Shown: positions 12,686-21,151 of the stretch, one piece after another
Numbering within the stretch: position 1 is the stretch's first letter
Layout: each line of letters opens with the position of its first letter
Assembly: GCF_000531125.1 (NCBI RefSeq)
Contig: NZ_CBTK010000248.1
Location: forward strand, 1 to 47,769
Length of the DNA stretch: 47,769 nt
Source: Candidatus Contendobacter odensis Run_B_J11
GTDB taxonomy: Bacteria; Pseudomonadota; Gammaproteobacteria; Competibacterales; Competibacteraceae
Reading direction: 5' to 3'
Program-made: the position numbers and the translations under genes
Notes under the pieces: model-generated
What the model was told of the DNA's origin: nothing
What the model saw: only the letters and a program-made list of their open reading frames with translations
Database searches by the model: none

Positions 12686-14050
12686 TTATCCCAGCAGACG
12701 ATTGAAATCATTGAACAGAGCCAGCCCCATCAATAGCAACAAAACCACGATCCCTACGCGCTGTCCCACATTCTGCACCGCTTCCGACAGCGGGCTGCCC
12801 TTGAACAACTCGATCAGGTAGTACAGCAAATGACCGCCGTCCAGCACCGGCACTGGCAACAGGTTCAAGACCCCCAGGCTGATACTGACTAAAGCCAGCA
12901 ACGACAAAAACGCTATAGGCCCGGCAGTCGCGGCCTGACCGGCGAATTGTGCAATGGTCAGCGGCCCACTGAGATTGTCCAGCGAGGCTCTGCCAACCAA
13001 CATCCGGCCCAGCATCCGCAGCGTCAGCAGCGACATGTCCCAAGTCTTGCCCAACGCCGCGCTTACCGCATCCAGCGGCCCATACCGTACCACGACCCGC
13101 AAGCTCTGGGCGAGATCATCAGGCACATCGGCAATAGCGCCAATGAAGCCGACGTGTGCGCCCCGCTGGTTGTCCCGCAGGTCGGGAATCAACTCCAGAA
13201 CCTGCTCGGTACCGTTGCGATCAATCCGCACGCTGAATGGTTTGCCGGGGTGCCGCTCAATGATGTCGCGCCAATGCCGCCAATCCTTGACTCGCTCACT
13301 CTCGGCTAACAGGATCTGATCGCCCGGTTGCAACCCGGCCCGCTCTGCTGCCCCACCACGGGTCACTTGCCCGATCACTGCTGGCAATACCGGTTGCCAC
13401 GGGATTAATCCTACCTGACTGAATACCTGCGCCGCATCGCTCAAGTCCGGGGCGTTGCGCAAATCCAGCGTGCGAGTCCGTGTCCGATCTTCGGTGTCCG
13501 TCACCTTGATCTGGATCACCTCGCCGGCCATGGCGCGATCCACCAGCTCCAGCATGACCGCGCTAAGCGTCGGAGTGGGCTTGCCGTCAATGGCAACGAC
13601 CAAATCGCCCTTGCCAAAACCGCCTGCCGCCGCCCGTGAACCGGGCACCGGATCGTCCAGCAGCGGCTTGGCGCCGGGAATGCCGATCATGAACATCAAG
13701 CTGTAGGCCAGAATGGCAAACAGGAAATTACTCAGTGGCCCAGCTAATACAATAGCAATGCGCGAACCGATCGGTTGGCGATCAAAGGCACGATGCGCTT
13801 CGTTCGGCGACACTTCGCCCTCACGTTCATCCAGCATCTTCACATAGCCGCCCAGCGGCAAGGCGGCGATCACATACTCGGTACCATCCCGCCCACGCCG
13901 TTGCCACAATGGGCGACCGAAGCCGATGGAAAACTTGAGTACCTTGACCCCCAGCCGGCGGGCTACCCAGAAATGGCCAAACTCATGGACGGTGATCAGT
14001 ACGCCCAAGGTCACGATCAAAGCCAGCACCGAAATCAGCGAATCACTCAT
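12686..14050 (-). CDS. rseP: Site-2 metalloprotease RseP
   Basis: RseP is an inner-membrane zinc protease that cuts the anti-sigma factor RseA after DegS, releasing sigma-E when outer-membrane assembly fails. The 454-residue protein has the zinc motif HEFGH at residues 22-26 in the first membrane helix, and GIGFGRPLW-like sequence after it. Two tandem PDZ domains are visible (second one GGAAERAGLQPGDQIL). The second active-site block NLLPVPVLDGGHLLYY is near residue 395. GGAGG lies 6 nt before the ATG. It starts 1 nt from the dxr stop and precedes bamA, which fits its role in sensing barrel assembly. Confidence 0.96.
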   Translation of the reverse strand: MSDSLISVLALIVTLGVLITVHEFGHFWVARRLGVKVLKFSIGFGRPLWQRRGRDGTEYVIAALPLGGYVKMLDEREGEVSPNEAHRAFDRQPIGSRIAIVLAGPLSNFLFAILAYSLMFMIGIPGAKPLLDDPVPGSRAAAGGFGKGDLVVAIDGKPTPTLSAVMLELVDRAMAGEVIQIKVTDTEDRTRTRTLDLRNAPDLSDAAQVFSQVGLIPWQPVLPAVIGQVTRGGAAERAGLQPGDQILLAESERVKDWRHWRDIIERHPGKPFSVRIDRNGTEQVLELIPDLRDNQRGAHVGFIGAIADVPDDLAQSLRVVVRYGPLDAVSAALGKTWDMSLLTLRMLGRMLVGRASLDNLSGPLTIAQFAGQAATAGPIAFLSLLALVSISLGVLNLLPVPVLDGGHLLYYLIELFKGSPLSEAVQNVGQRVGIVVLLLLMGLALFNDFNRLLG

Positions 14051-14051
14051 C

Positions 14052-15251
14052 TCAGACCTCCGAGGTTTGCGCGATTATCCACTCTGTCGCTGTCGCCCGC
14101 GCCAGAGCGTCGGCAGCGAGAATTGCCTCCAGCGAGGCTACGGCGTGGGTAGAAACCTGTTCCAGCGTGTGCCGAACGACGGCGGCAATGGCGGTAAAGC
14201 GAATGCGTTGTTCCAGAAATGCCTGCACCGCAACCTCGTTAGCCGCATTCAGGATCGTCGGCGCGGTCCCGCCCACTTCCAGCGCGGCGAACGCCAGCCG
14301 CAGGCAGGGAAAACGGACCAGATCCGGCTCCTGGAATTCCAACGGTGCCAGCCGGGTGAAATCCAGGAATGCGACTCCTGACGCCAGCCGCTGCGGCCAA
14401 GCCAGAGCATGGGCAATCGGGGTGCGCATATCCGGGTTGCCGAGTTGCGCCAGCACCGAGCCATCTTCATATTCCACCATGGAGTGGATCACACTTTGTG
14501 GATGCACCACCACTTCGATCCGGGAGGGTGGCGCTCCAAACAGCCAATGCGCCTCAATGACTTCCAACCCCTTGTTCATCATGGTGGCGGAATCGACCGA
14601 AATCTTCCGGCCCATCCGCCAGTTCGGATGAGCGCAGGCTTGATCCAGGGTTACAGCAGACAAAAATTCCAGCGGTGTAGTACGGAACGGTCCGCCGGAG
14701 CCGGTCAGCAAAATCCGGCGGACCCCCACCGCATCGAGACCGGCAGTCATAAAGTGTGACGGCAGGCACTGAAAGACCGCGTTATGCTCGCTATCAATCG
14801 GCAACAGTTCCGCGCCGTACTCATGCACCGCCGCCATGAACAGCGGACCCGCCATGACCAGCGCTTCTTTATTGGCCAGCAGCACCCGTTTGCCCGCCCG
14901 CGCTGCCGCCAGAGTCGGCAGCAGCCCCGCCGCCCCGACAATCGCCGCCATGACGTAACCGGTTTCGGGCAAGGCTGCGACCTGTTCCAATCCGGTCATG
15001 CCCGCCAGCACTTCAACCGCCCGCCCTGCCGCCTGTAATCGGTCGCGTAGATGCTCAGCCGCATCCACATCCGCCATCACCGCATAAGCGGGATCAAACT
15101 CCACACACTGCTGAAACAGTCCCTCAACATCACGGTGAGCGGTCAGGGCCACCACCCGGAAACCATCGGCATGGCGGCGCAGCACGTCGAGCGTACTGAC
15201 TCCAATCGATCCAGTCGAACCCAGCAGGGTGACGCCGATGCGCGCACTCAT
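14052..15251 (-). CDS. dxr: 1-deoxy-D-xylulose 5-phosphate reductoisomerase
   Basis: Dxr converts DXP to MEP with NADPH, the first committed step of the non-mevalonate isoprenoid pathway that feeds UppS upstream in the operon. The 399 residues carry the nucleotide-binding start [17 protein letters not shown], the ANKEALV motif, and the substrate/metal block [15 protein letters not shown]. The mobile-loop and Ser/Asn region SGGPFRTTP and [19 protein letters not shown] are also present. The ATG overlaps the cdsA stop by 4 nt. Length and motifs are normal. Confidence 0.97.
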   Translation of the reverse strand: MSARIGVTLLGSTGSIGVSTLDVLRRHADGFRVVALTAHRDVEGLFQQCVEFDPAYAVMADVDAAEHLRDRLQAAGRAVEVLAGMTGLEQVAALPETGYVMAAIVGAAGLLPTLAAARAGKRVLLANKEALVMAGPLFMAAVHEYGAELLPIDSEHNAVFQCLPSHFMTAGLDAVGVRRILLTGSGGPFRTTPLEFLSAVTLDQACAHPNWRMGRKISVDSATMMNKGLEVIEAHWLFGAPPSRIEVVVHPQSVIHSMVEYEDGSVLAQLGNPDMRTPIAHALAWPQRLASGVAFLDFTRLAPLEFQEPDLVRFPCLRLAFAALEVGGTAPTILNAANEVAVQAFLEQRIRFTAIAAVVRHTLEQVSTHAVASLEAILAADALARATATEWIIAQTSEV

Positions 15252-16057
15252 CCGTACATTCCATAGAGGCCCAGCAGGAACACCGGCGCGGCGGCAGTCA
15301 GGCTGTCGATCCGATCCAGCACCCCGCCATGACCGGGCAACAACGCGCCGCTGTCTTTCACTCCACGCTGGCGCTTGATCATGCTCTCAAACAAATCCCC
15401 GACAATGGAGAAACCGACGGTCACCATGCAAACCGCCACGAACCACAGCCAGCGCGATCCCATGCCCAGCACCGCCGCGCCGATCAGCGCAAAAGTGAGC
15501 GCCGCCGCGCCTGCGCCCCACACCCCTTCCCAGGTTTTTCCAGGACTGATGGCGGGGGCCAGCTTGCGTCGTCCCCAGCGTCGTCCAGCGAAGTAGGCGC
15601 CAATATCGGCTACCCAGATCAGCAGCAGCAGAAACAGCACATAGCCCGGCCCGAACTTGTCGCGCAAACCCATCAGCGCCACCCAAGGCCCCACCAGGAT
15701 GACGATGCCGACGGCGCCAAGGGTCATCAGATGATCGGGGCGATCAGGCCGCCTGGCGTAATGGCGCAGCCAGATCGGGACATAACACCAACCGGCGAAG
15801 ACCAGAATGAGCAGACCGTTCATCAACATCGGGCTATCGACCAGCGGCCAAAAGGCCAGGATCAGGGCCAAAATCAGCGCGCCGTACCCCAGACGACTGC
15901 GGGTCTGGTTCATTCCCGCCAGATTGGCCCATTCCCAAGCGCCCAGCAGCGTGATCGCCAAGAGCACTGCGCCAAAACCGATGGCGGGCAACTTCAATAC
16001 CACCCAGACGGTGATCAGAGCCAGAACGATGGCGGTGACAACGCGCTGTCTAAGCAT
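15248..16057 (-). CDS. cdsA: Phosphatidate cytidylyltransferase
   Basis: CdsA makes CDP-diacylglycerol from phosphatidate and CTP, the precursor of all bacterial phospholipids. I chose the ATG at 16057, which overlaps the uppS stop by 8 nt. The frame stays open to 16234 but that part is a shadow of uppS. The 269-residue protein has many hydrophobic segments, the [20 protein letters not shown] block and SPGKTWEG. The family signature near the C-terminus reads [20 protein letters not shown] followed by GVLDRIDSL. Tight coupling to uppS and dxr is the conserved arrangement. Confidence 0.96.
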   Translation of the reverse strand: MLRQRVVTAIVLALITVWVVLKLPAIGFGAVLLAITLLGAWEWANLAGMNQTRSRLGYGALILALILAFWPLVDSPMLMNGLLILVFAGWCYVPIWLRHYARRPDRPDHLMTLGAVGIVILVGPWVALMGLRDKFGPGYVLFLLLLIWVADIGAYFAGRRWGRRKLAPAISPGKTWEGVWGAGAAALTFALIGAAVLGMGSRWLWFVAVCMVTVGFSIVGDLFESMIKRQRGVKDSGALLPGHGGVLDRIDSLTAAAPVFLLGLYGMYG

Positions 16058-16814
16058 GAGCGCTCCGCGCGATCTGATCAGCAGTCTGGCCGAAACGCCG
16101 CTGCCGACTGGCGAATGCGGCGCAGGCGGATTCCAGATCGTCGGCGTCGTAGTCCGGCCACAAGCGGTCGGTGAAGTACAACTCGGTATAGGCCATCTGC
16201 CAGAGTAGAAAGTTGCTGATGCGTTGCTCGCCACCGGTACGGATCAATAAATCTGGTTCCGGCAGATCGGACAGGCAGGTGTAGTGATGAAACAAATCGG
16301 CGGTGATACTGCCCGGTTGCAATCGACCCGCAGCCACCTCCTCGGCCAGTTTCCGCCCGGCCTGGGCCATGTCCCAGCGTCCACCGTAATTTGCGGCGAT
16401 GACCAGGATCAGACCGGTATTTGCGGCGGTGCGCCGTTCGGCCTTGGCGGTGTAATCCTGCAAGATCCCGGAAAACGCGCTGCGATCGCCGATGAAACGC
16501 AGCCGAACATTGGCCTCATCCAGGCGGCGAATTTCGTTGCGCAGGGTGGCTAGAAACAGTTTCATTAGCACTTCCACTTCCCACGGTGGCCGCCGCCAGT
16601 TCTCGGTGCTGAAGGCAAATAGCGTCAGCACCGTGACGCCGCGCTCGCTGCACGCTTGCACAATCCGTCGTACCGCCTTGGCCCCTTCGCGATGGCCCAT
16701 CGTGCGCGGCAGACTGCGTTGCTGCGCCCAGCGGCCGTTACCGTCCATGATGATAGCGACATGGCGGGGTAACTGCTCCGGTGGCGTCAGCGAATCACGG
16801 ACGTCAACGGACAT
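16050..16814 (-). CDS. uppS: Undecaprenyl diphosphate synthase
   Basis: UppS elongates farnesyl diphosphate with isopentenyl diphosphate to the C55 lipid carrier used for peptidoglycan and O-antigen. The 254-residue cis-prenyltransferase shows the catalytic start HVAIIMDGNGRWAQQR (Asp near residue 23), GHREGAKAVRRIV, LTLFAFSTENWRRP, and the C-terminal pair DLLIRTGGEQRISNFLLWQ and AYTELYFTD. It ends with a TAG that overlaps the cdsA start. It lies downstream of frr with a 52-nt gap. Confidence 0.97.
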   Translation of the reverse strand: MSVDVRDSLTPPEQLPRHVAIIMDGNGRWAQQRSLPRTMGHREGAKAVRRIVQACSERGVTVLTLFAFSTENWRRPPWEVEVLMKLFLATLRNEIRRLDEANVRLRFIGDRSAFSGILQDYTAKAERRTAANTGLILVIAANYGGRWDMAQAGRKLAEEVAAGRLQPGSITADLFHHYTCLSDLPEPDLLIRTGGEQRISNFLLWQMAYTELYFTDRLWPDYDADDLESACAAFASRQRRFGQTADQIARSAHA

Positions 16815-16866
16815 TCAGTGAGAGCCTCTCTGAATCGCCATTGCGCCAGGCCTTTGACTCAACAAC

Positions 16867-17424
16867 TCAGATTTCCATCAGCTCGGCTTCTTTGGCCGCG
16901 AGCAGCTTATCCACGTCCTGGATATGGCGGTCGGTCAGTTTTTGAACCTCATCCTGGGTTTGCCGCTCGGCGTCTTCAGTAATCTTCTTATCCTTGAGCA
17001 GTGTTTTGAGCTGATTGTTGGCATCGCGGCGGATATTGCGGATCGCTACTTTTGCCCCCTCACCTTCGTGCCGGACGATTTTTACCATGTCACGACGGCG
17101 TTCCTCAGTCAGCGGCGGCAACGGTACCCGGATCGTGGTGCCGGCAGAAGCGGGATTCAGGCCCAAATCGGATTTTAGAATCGCCTTCTCAATGGGCCCA
17201 ACCATGTTCCTTTCCCACGGCGTCACCAGCAGGGTGCGGGCATCGGCAATACCCACCGAAGCCACCTGATTCAGCGGCATCTCGTTGCCGTAGTAGCTGA
17301 CCATGACATGATCCAACAGGCTGGCATGAGCGCGACCGGTGCGCAGTTTGCTCAATTCCTGCTTCAGGCTATCGATGCTTTTCGCCATGCGGGCGGTCGC
17401 TTCTTTCTTGAGATTGTCAGTCAT
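16867..17424 (-). CDS. frr: Ribosome recycling factor
   Basis: Frr splits post-termination ribosomes together with EF-G. The 185 residues match the family length exactly. They show the helical domain I ([22 protein letters not shown]), the inserted beta domain ([14 protein letters not shown]) and the conserved [17 protein letters not shown] block. A helical C-terminus ends in [10 protein letters not shown]. It lies 4 nt after pyrH, as in most proteobacteria. Confidence 0.97.
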   Translation of the reverse strand: MTDNLKKEATARMAKSIDSLKQELSKLRTGRAHASLLDHVMVSYYGNEMPLNQVASVGIADARTLLVTPWERNMVGPIEKAILKSDLGLNPASAGTTIRVPLPPLTEERRRDMVKIVRHEGEGAKVAIRNIRRDANNQLKTLLKDKKITEDAERQTQDEVQKLTDRHIQDVDKLLAAKEAELMEI

Positions 17425-17428
17425 AGCG

Positions 17429-18160
17429 TCATTCCCGCACCACGGTGGTGCCTACATTCTCGCCACACACGACCCGCACCAGGTCACCGTGGTGATTGAT
17501 GTTGAAAACCTTCAGCGGGATGTCGTTCTCGCGGCACATGACGATAGCGGTGGCATCCATTACGCCCAGCTTGCGCGCCAGAGCCTCGTCATAGGTGAGT
17601 CGCTCATAACGCACCGCTTCGGGGTCTTTGAAGGGGTCTGCCGAGTAAATGCCGTCCACTTTAGTGGCTTTGAGCATCACCTCGGCGTTGATTTCAATGG
17701 CTCGCAGGCTGGCCGCAGAGTCGGTAGTAAAAAAGGGATTACCGGTACCCGCAGCAAAGATCACCACCCGACCCTTTTCCAAGTGGCGGACGGCACGGCG
17801 GCGAATATAATCTTCGCACACCTGGTTGACGCGCACCGCCGACATCACCCGGGTGAACACGCCAATCCGCTCCAGAGTGTCCTGCATCGCCAGTGAATTC
17901 ATCACCGTGGCCAACATGCCCATGTGATCCGCCGTAACCCGATCCATCCCGGCTTTGGCCAGCCCCGCTCCTCGAAACAGGTTGCCACCGCCGATGACCA
18001 TGCCGACTTCCACGTTGATCTGACGCAGTTGTTGCACCTCGCCGGCGATACGCGCCAGCACCGCAGTATCGATACCGTATTCGCCCTCGCCCATCAGCAC
18101 TTCACCGCTGAGTTTGAGGAGAATTCGCTTGAACACCGGTTTGGGATCCTGCATGAGCAT
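17429..18160 (-). CDS. pyrH: UMP kinase
   Basis: PyrH phosphorylates UMP to UDP and is the hexameric bacterial type of the amino acid kinase fold. The 243 residues begin the conserved region with [20 protein letters not shown]. They continue with [26 protein letters not shown] and [13 protein letters not shown], and end with GTTVVRE. A 94-nt gap separates it from tsf. That gap holds a hairpin (GCTCCAGCGT 18212-18221 with ACGCCGGAGC 18231-18240, one mismatch) without a U-tract, so it is not an obvious terminator. Confidence 0.97.
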   Translation of the reverse strand: MLMQDPKPVFKRILLKLSGEVLMGEGEYGIDTAVLARIAGEVQQLRQINVEVGMVIGGGNLFRGAGLAKAGMDRVTADHMGMLATVMNSLAMQDTLERIGVFTRVMSAVRVNQVCEDYIRRRAVRHLEKGRVVIFAAGTGNPFFTTDSAASLRAIEINAEVMLKATKVDGIYSADPFKDPEAVRYERLTYDEALARKLGVMDATAIVMCRENDIPLKVFNINHHGDLVRVVCGENVGTTVVRE

Positions 18161-18254
18161 ACGAAACCTGAAGGGTCGTGCCGAATATGGGCGGATTGTA
18201 CGGGTATCGCCGCTCCAGCGTCAGCCGGCAACGCCGGAGCCGATGGCAGTTGTG

Positions 18255-19154
18255 CTAGTCGCCGCGCACCTGCGCCATTACTTCAGCAGCGAAGTTATCA
18301 GCTTTCTTCTCGATGCCCTCGCCCAGTTCAAAGCGCTCGAAGCGAATCACCTTGGCTTGGTGCGCCTTGAGCAGCTTTTCCACACTCTGCTTATCTTCGG
18401 CTTTAATAAACGGCTGGCCTAACAGAGTCACCGCTTCAAAATATTTGCGCAGTTTCCCTTCGACTATTTGATCGATGATTTTCTCGATGACGTTGGCCGG
18501 CTTATCCTTAGCCTCGTCCGCAGCCTGTGCCGCGTAAATCTCCTTCTCCTTGGCAATCAGATCAGCCGAGATTTGATCGGAACTGATGCACAGTGGCCGA
18601 CTGGCGGCGATGTGCATAGCGATATCCTTGGCCAGATTGGCATCGCCGCCATCCAGTTCCACCAATACCCCGATGCGGGTGCCATGCAGGTAACTGCCCA
18701 GCACCCCGGTCGGCGTCGCCAGACGGGCGAAGCGACGAACATTGACGTTTTCGCCGATCTTGGCAATGCACTCGCGCCGGTTCTGCTCGATGCTGTGTCC
18801 ATTCGCCATGTTCAGCGCCAGCAGTGCATCCAAATCAGCGGGTGCGTTGCACAGTGCCACTTCGGCTACGGCAGCAGCAAAGGCGCGGAAGTCTTCGTTT
18901 TTGGTAACGAAATCGGTTTCACAGTTGATCTCGACCATGGCGACGGCCTCAGCCGCTTGCCTGAGTACGATCAGACCTTCAGCAGCGATGCGACTGGCCT
19001 TCTTGTCGGCCTTGGCCTGACCAGCTTTGCGCATCAGTTCGACTGCGGCCTCAATATCGCCTCCGATCTCCTGCAATGCTCGCTTGCACTCCATCATTCC
19101 CGCGCCAGTGCGTTCACGCAGTTCTTTAACCAGCGCCGCCGTAATTTCCGCCAT
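18255..19154 (-). CDS. tsf: Elongation factor Ts
   Basis: EF-Ts is the guanine nucleotide exchange factor for EF-Tu. The 299 residues begin with the UBA-like N-terminal domain (AALVKELRERTGAGMMECKRAL). The EF-Tu contact loop INCETDFVTKNEDF follows, then the two-part core and the HIAASRPLCIS region. The C-terminus VMAQVRGD is a variant of the common ending. It follows rpsB on the same strand, with a terminator-like hairpin in the 130-nt gap. Confidence 0.97.
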   Translation of the reverse strand: MAEITAALVKELRERTGAGMMECKRALQEIGGDIEAAVELMRKAGQAKADKKASRIAAEGLIVLRQAAEAVAMVEINCETDFVTKNEDFRAFAAAVAEVALCNAPADLDALLALNMANGHSIEQNRRECIAKIGENVNVRRFARLATPTGVLGSYLHGTRIGVLVELDGGDANLAKDIAMHIAASRPLCISSDQISADLIAKEKEIYAAQAADEAKDKPANVIEKIIDQIVEGKLRKYFEAVTLLGQPFIKAEDKQSVEKLLKAHQAKVIRFERFELGEGIEKKADNFAAEVMAQVRGD

Positions 19155-19227
19155 GCTTGCCTACCTCTTGGAAAAACAAATTCATTCAAATCATCGTGAG
19201 ACGGGATGACAAACGACCACTTCCATC

Positions 19228-19257
19228 AAAAAGGCTCGCACACCAAGCGCACGAGCC
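19228..19257 (-). terminator. rpsB-tsf intercistronic attenuator/terminator
   Basis: On the minus strand the sequence reads GGCTCG, a partly paired 13-nt interior, CGAGCC and then TTTTT. The 6-bp stem is at 19233-19238 / 19252-19257 and the U-tract at 19228-19232. It has the form of an intrinsic terminator and sits between rpsB and tsf. Partial termination between these two genes is established for E. coli. Here it would lower EF-Ts relative to S2 output, which is inference. Confidence 0.7.
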
Positions 19258-19284
19258 TATCGGACACAGAGCCAGTGCTGGGGT

Positions 19285-20037
19285 TCAGAGGTCGTGGATA
19301 TTCGGCGACTCTTCCTGATACTCGATGTAGGGTTCTGCAGCGCGGCCCGAAGTCAGCACGGCTCGTCCTTCCAGCACCGCCTCGGCCAGACCGCCGAGAT
19401 AAAGTTGAATGGAGCGAATCGCATCGTCATTGCCGGGAATGACATAATTCACGCCATCCGGCGAGTTGTTGGTATCCACCACGCCGAGTACCGGGATTCC
19501 CAGCTTGTTGGCTTCCTGGATCGCGATGCTCTCGTGGCCGACATCAATCACGAACAGGGCATCCGGCAGACTGGACATCTCCTTAATGCCGCCCAGGCTG
19601 CGTTCCAGCTTGTCCATATCGCGCCGCAGACCGATGACTTCCTTTTTGCCCAGTCGTTCGAAGGTGCCATCCTGGGCTTGCAGGTCCAAATCCTTGAGCC
19701 GCTTGATCGATTGGCGAACGGTCTTGAAGTTGGTCAGCATCCCCCCCAGCCAGCGGTGATTGACGTAGGGCATACCGCAGCGGATCGCCGCCTCGGCGGT
19801 GGCCTCACGGGCCGAGCGCTTGGTCCCCACCACCAGAATCTTGCCGCCCTGCGAGGCCATCCGCCCGGCAAAATTCAGCGCGTCCAGATACAGCGGCAGG
19901 GTTTTTTCCAGGTTGATGATGTGAATTTTGCTACGGGCTCCGAAGATATACGGAGCCATTTTGGGATTCCAGTAGCGGGTCTGGTGGCCGAAATGCACAC
20001 CAGCTTCCAGCATCTGGCGCATGGAAACAGTCGCCAT
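19285..20037 (-). CDS. rpsB: 30S ribosomal protein S2
   Basis: S2 is a late-assembling protein of the small ribosomal subunit and binds S1. The 250 residues have the family pattern [20 protein letters not shown] near the start. [22 protein letters not shown], the [11 protein letters not shown] block and the [19 protein letters not shown] region follow. AAGGAG lies 10 nt before the ATG. It is the first gene of the large minus-strand block and has its own promoter upstream. Confidence 0.97.
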   Translation of the reverse strand: MATVSMRQMLEAGVHFGHQTRYWNPKMAPYIFGARSKIHIINLEKTLPLYLDALNFAGRMASQGGKILVVGTKRSAREATAEAAIRCGMPYVNHRWLGGMLTNFKTVRQSIKRLKDLDLQAQDGTFERLGKKEVIGLRRDMDKLERSLGGIKEMSSLPDALFVIDVGHESIAIQEANKLGIPVLGVVDTNNSPDGVNYVIPGNDDAIRSIQLYLGGLAEAVLEGRAVLTSGRAAEPYIEYQEESPNIHDL

Positions 20038-20208
20038 GGCGGATATTCTCCTTAAAATTGGGGGTTAAGCCTCCATCCGCCCCGAGCGGCGACCCTTTTT
20101 AATCTATCCAATGGAGTCTATCCAAGGATATATTGGGCACCCGGCCGCCCGTGCCGGCGAATGTGAGAAATAGGGAAAACAGGTAGAGTTTGCCTAAAAG
20201 GCGCGCGC

Positions 20209-20238
20209 TTTATACCATGGATTGTTTAGAAAAACCAA
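20209..20238 (-). promoter_or_regulatory. Candidate sigma-70 promoter of rpsB-tsf with GC-rich discriminator
   Basis: Reading the minus strand there is TTGGTT (complement of 20233-20238), an 18-nt spacer, and TATAAA (complement of 20209-20214), followed at once by GCGCGCGCC. A G+C discriminator after the -10 is typical of growth-rate and stringently controlled ribosomal promoters. The resulting leader of about 165 nt before rpsB contains GC-rich inverted repeats (complement of 20133-20156) and could hold the S2 autoregulatory structure. I did not model its fold. Confidence 0.6.
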
Positions 20239-20329
20239 ACGAACGCCACCCGACTGATTGCTGTCCCAATGACTGAATGCCATTGTCAGCCGCCCCCTTA
20301 TTGCCGACCCACGCATCCGTAGCCCGACC

Positions 20330-21127
20330 ATGTTCCAGAAAAGCCCCAAGAAACCCACCAGCAGCATCACCTTCAAGACGCCGGAAGAGATTGAAAAGAT
20401 GCGGGTGGCCGGCCGCTTGGCCGCAGAGGTGCTGCGCATGATTCATCCGCATGTGCGCGAGGGGGTAACCACCGAATACCTGGATCGGCTCTGCCATGAC
20501 CATATTGTCAATGTGCAGCAGGCGATTCCTGCTCCGCTCAACTATCGCGGATTCCCCAAATCGATCTGTACCTCGGTCAATCATGTGGTTTGCCATGGCA
20601 TTCCCGGCCCGAAGACCCTGAAAAAAGGCGATGTACTCAACATTGACATCACCGTGATCAAGGATGGCTACCACGGCGACACCAGCCGGATGTTTCACGT
20701 TGGTCCCGCGCCCATCGCCGCCCAGCGGGTCAGTCGGGTGTCCTATGAATGCATGTGTATTGGCCTGCGCATGGTGCGGCCCGGGATCCGCCTCGGCGAC
20801 ATCGGTCACGCCATCCAGAAATACGCTGAAGCCCAGCACTGCTCGGTAGTGCGCGAGTATTGCGGTCATGGCATCGGCCGGGAATTTCACGAGGAACCGC
20901 AGGTGCTGCATTACGGCAATCCGGGCACGGGCGTGGAACTGGTGCCGGGCATGGTGTTTACCATCGAACCGATGATTAACGCCGGCAAGCGCCATGTCAA
21001 AGTCTTGCCGGATGGCTGGACCGTCGTGACCAAGGATCACAGCTTCTCCGCGCAGTGGGAACACACGGTACTGGTCACCGACACCGGCCATGAAATTCTT
21101 ACCCTGCCGCATGACGAAACACTCTAG
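20330..21127 (+). CDS. map: Methionine aminopeptidase type I
   Basis: Map removes the initiator methionine from nascent proteins. The 265 residues show the pita-bread fold motifs. These are TPEEIEKMRVAGRLAAEVL at the N-terminus, the metal ligands in NIDITVIKDGYHGDTS, GHGIGREFHEEPQVLHYG, the FTIEPM glutamate and the EHTVLVTD glutamate near the C-terminus. It is divergent from rpsB across a 292-nt region, the conserved map/rpsB pairing. No good ribosome site is visible before the ATG at 20330. The stop is TAG. Confidence 0.97.
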   Translation: MFQKSPKKPTSSITFKTPEEIEKMRVAGRLAAEVLRMIHPHVREGVTTEYLDRLCHDHIVNVQQAIPAPLNYRGFPKSICTSVNHVVCHGIPGPKTLKKGDVLNIDITVIKDGYHGDTSRMFHVGPAPIAAQRVSRVSYECMCIGLRMVRPGIRLGDIGHAIQKYAEAQHCSVVREYCGHGIGREFHEEPQVLHYGNPGTGVELVPGMVFTIEPMINAGKRHVKVLPDGWTVVTKDHSFSAQWEHTVLVTDTGHEILTLPHDETL

Positions 21128-21151
21128 CTGCCGCCCCGCTCCGAGGATCGC

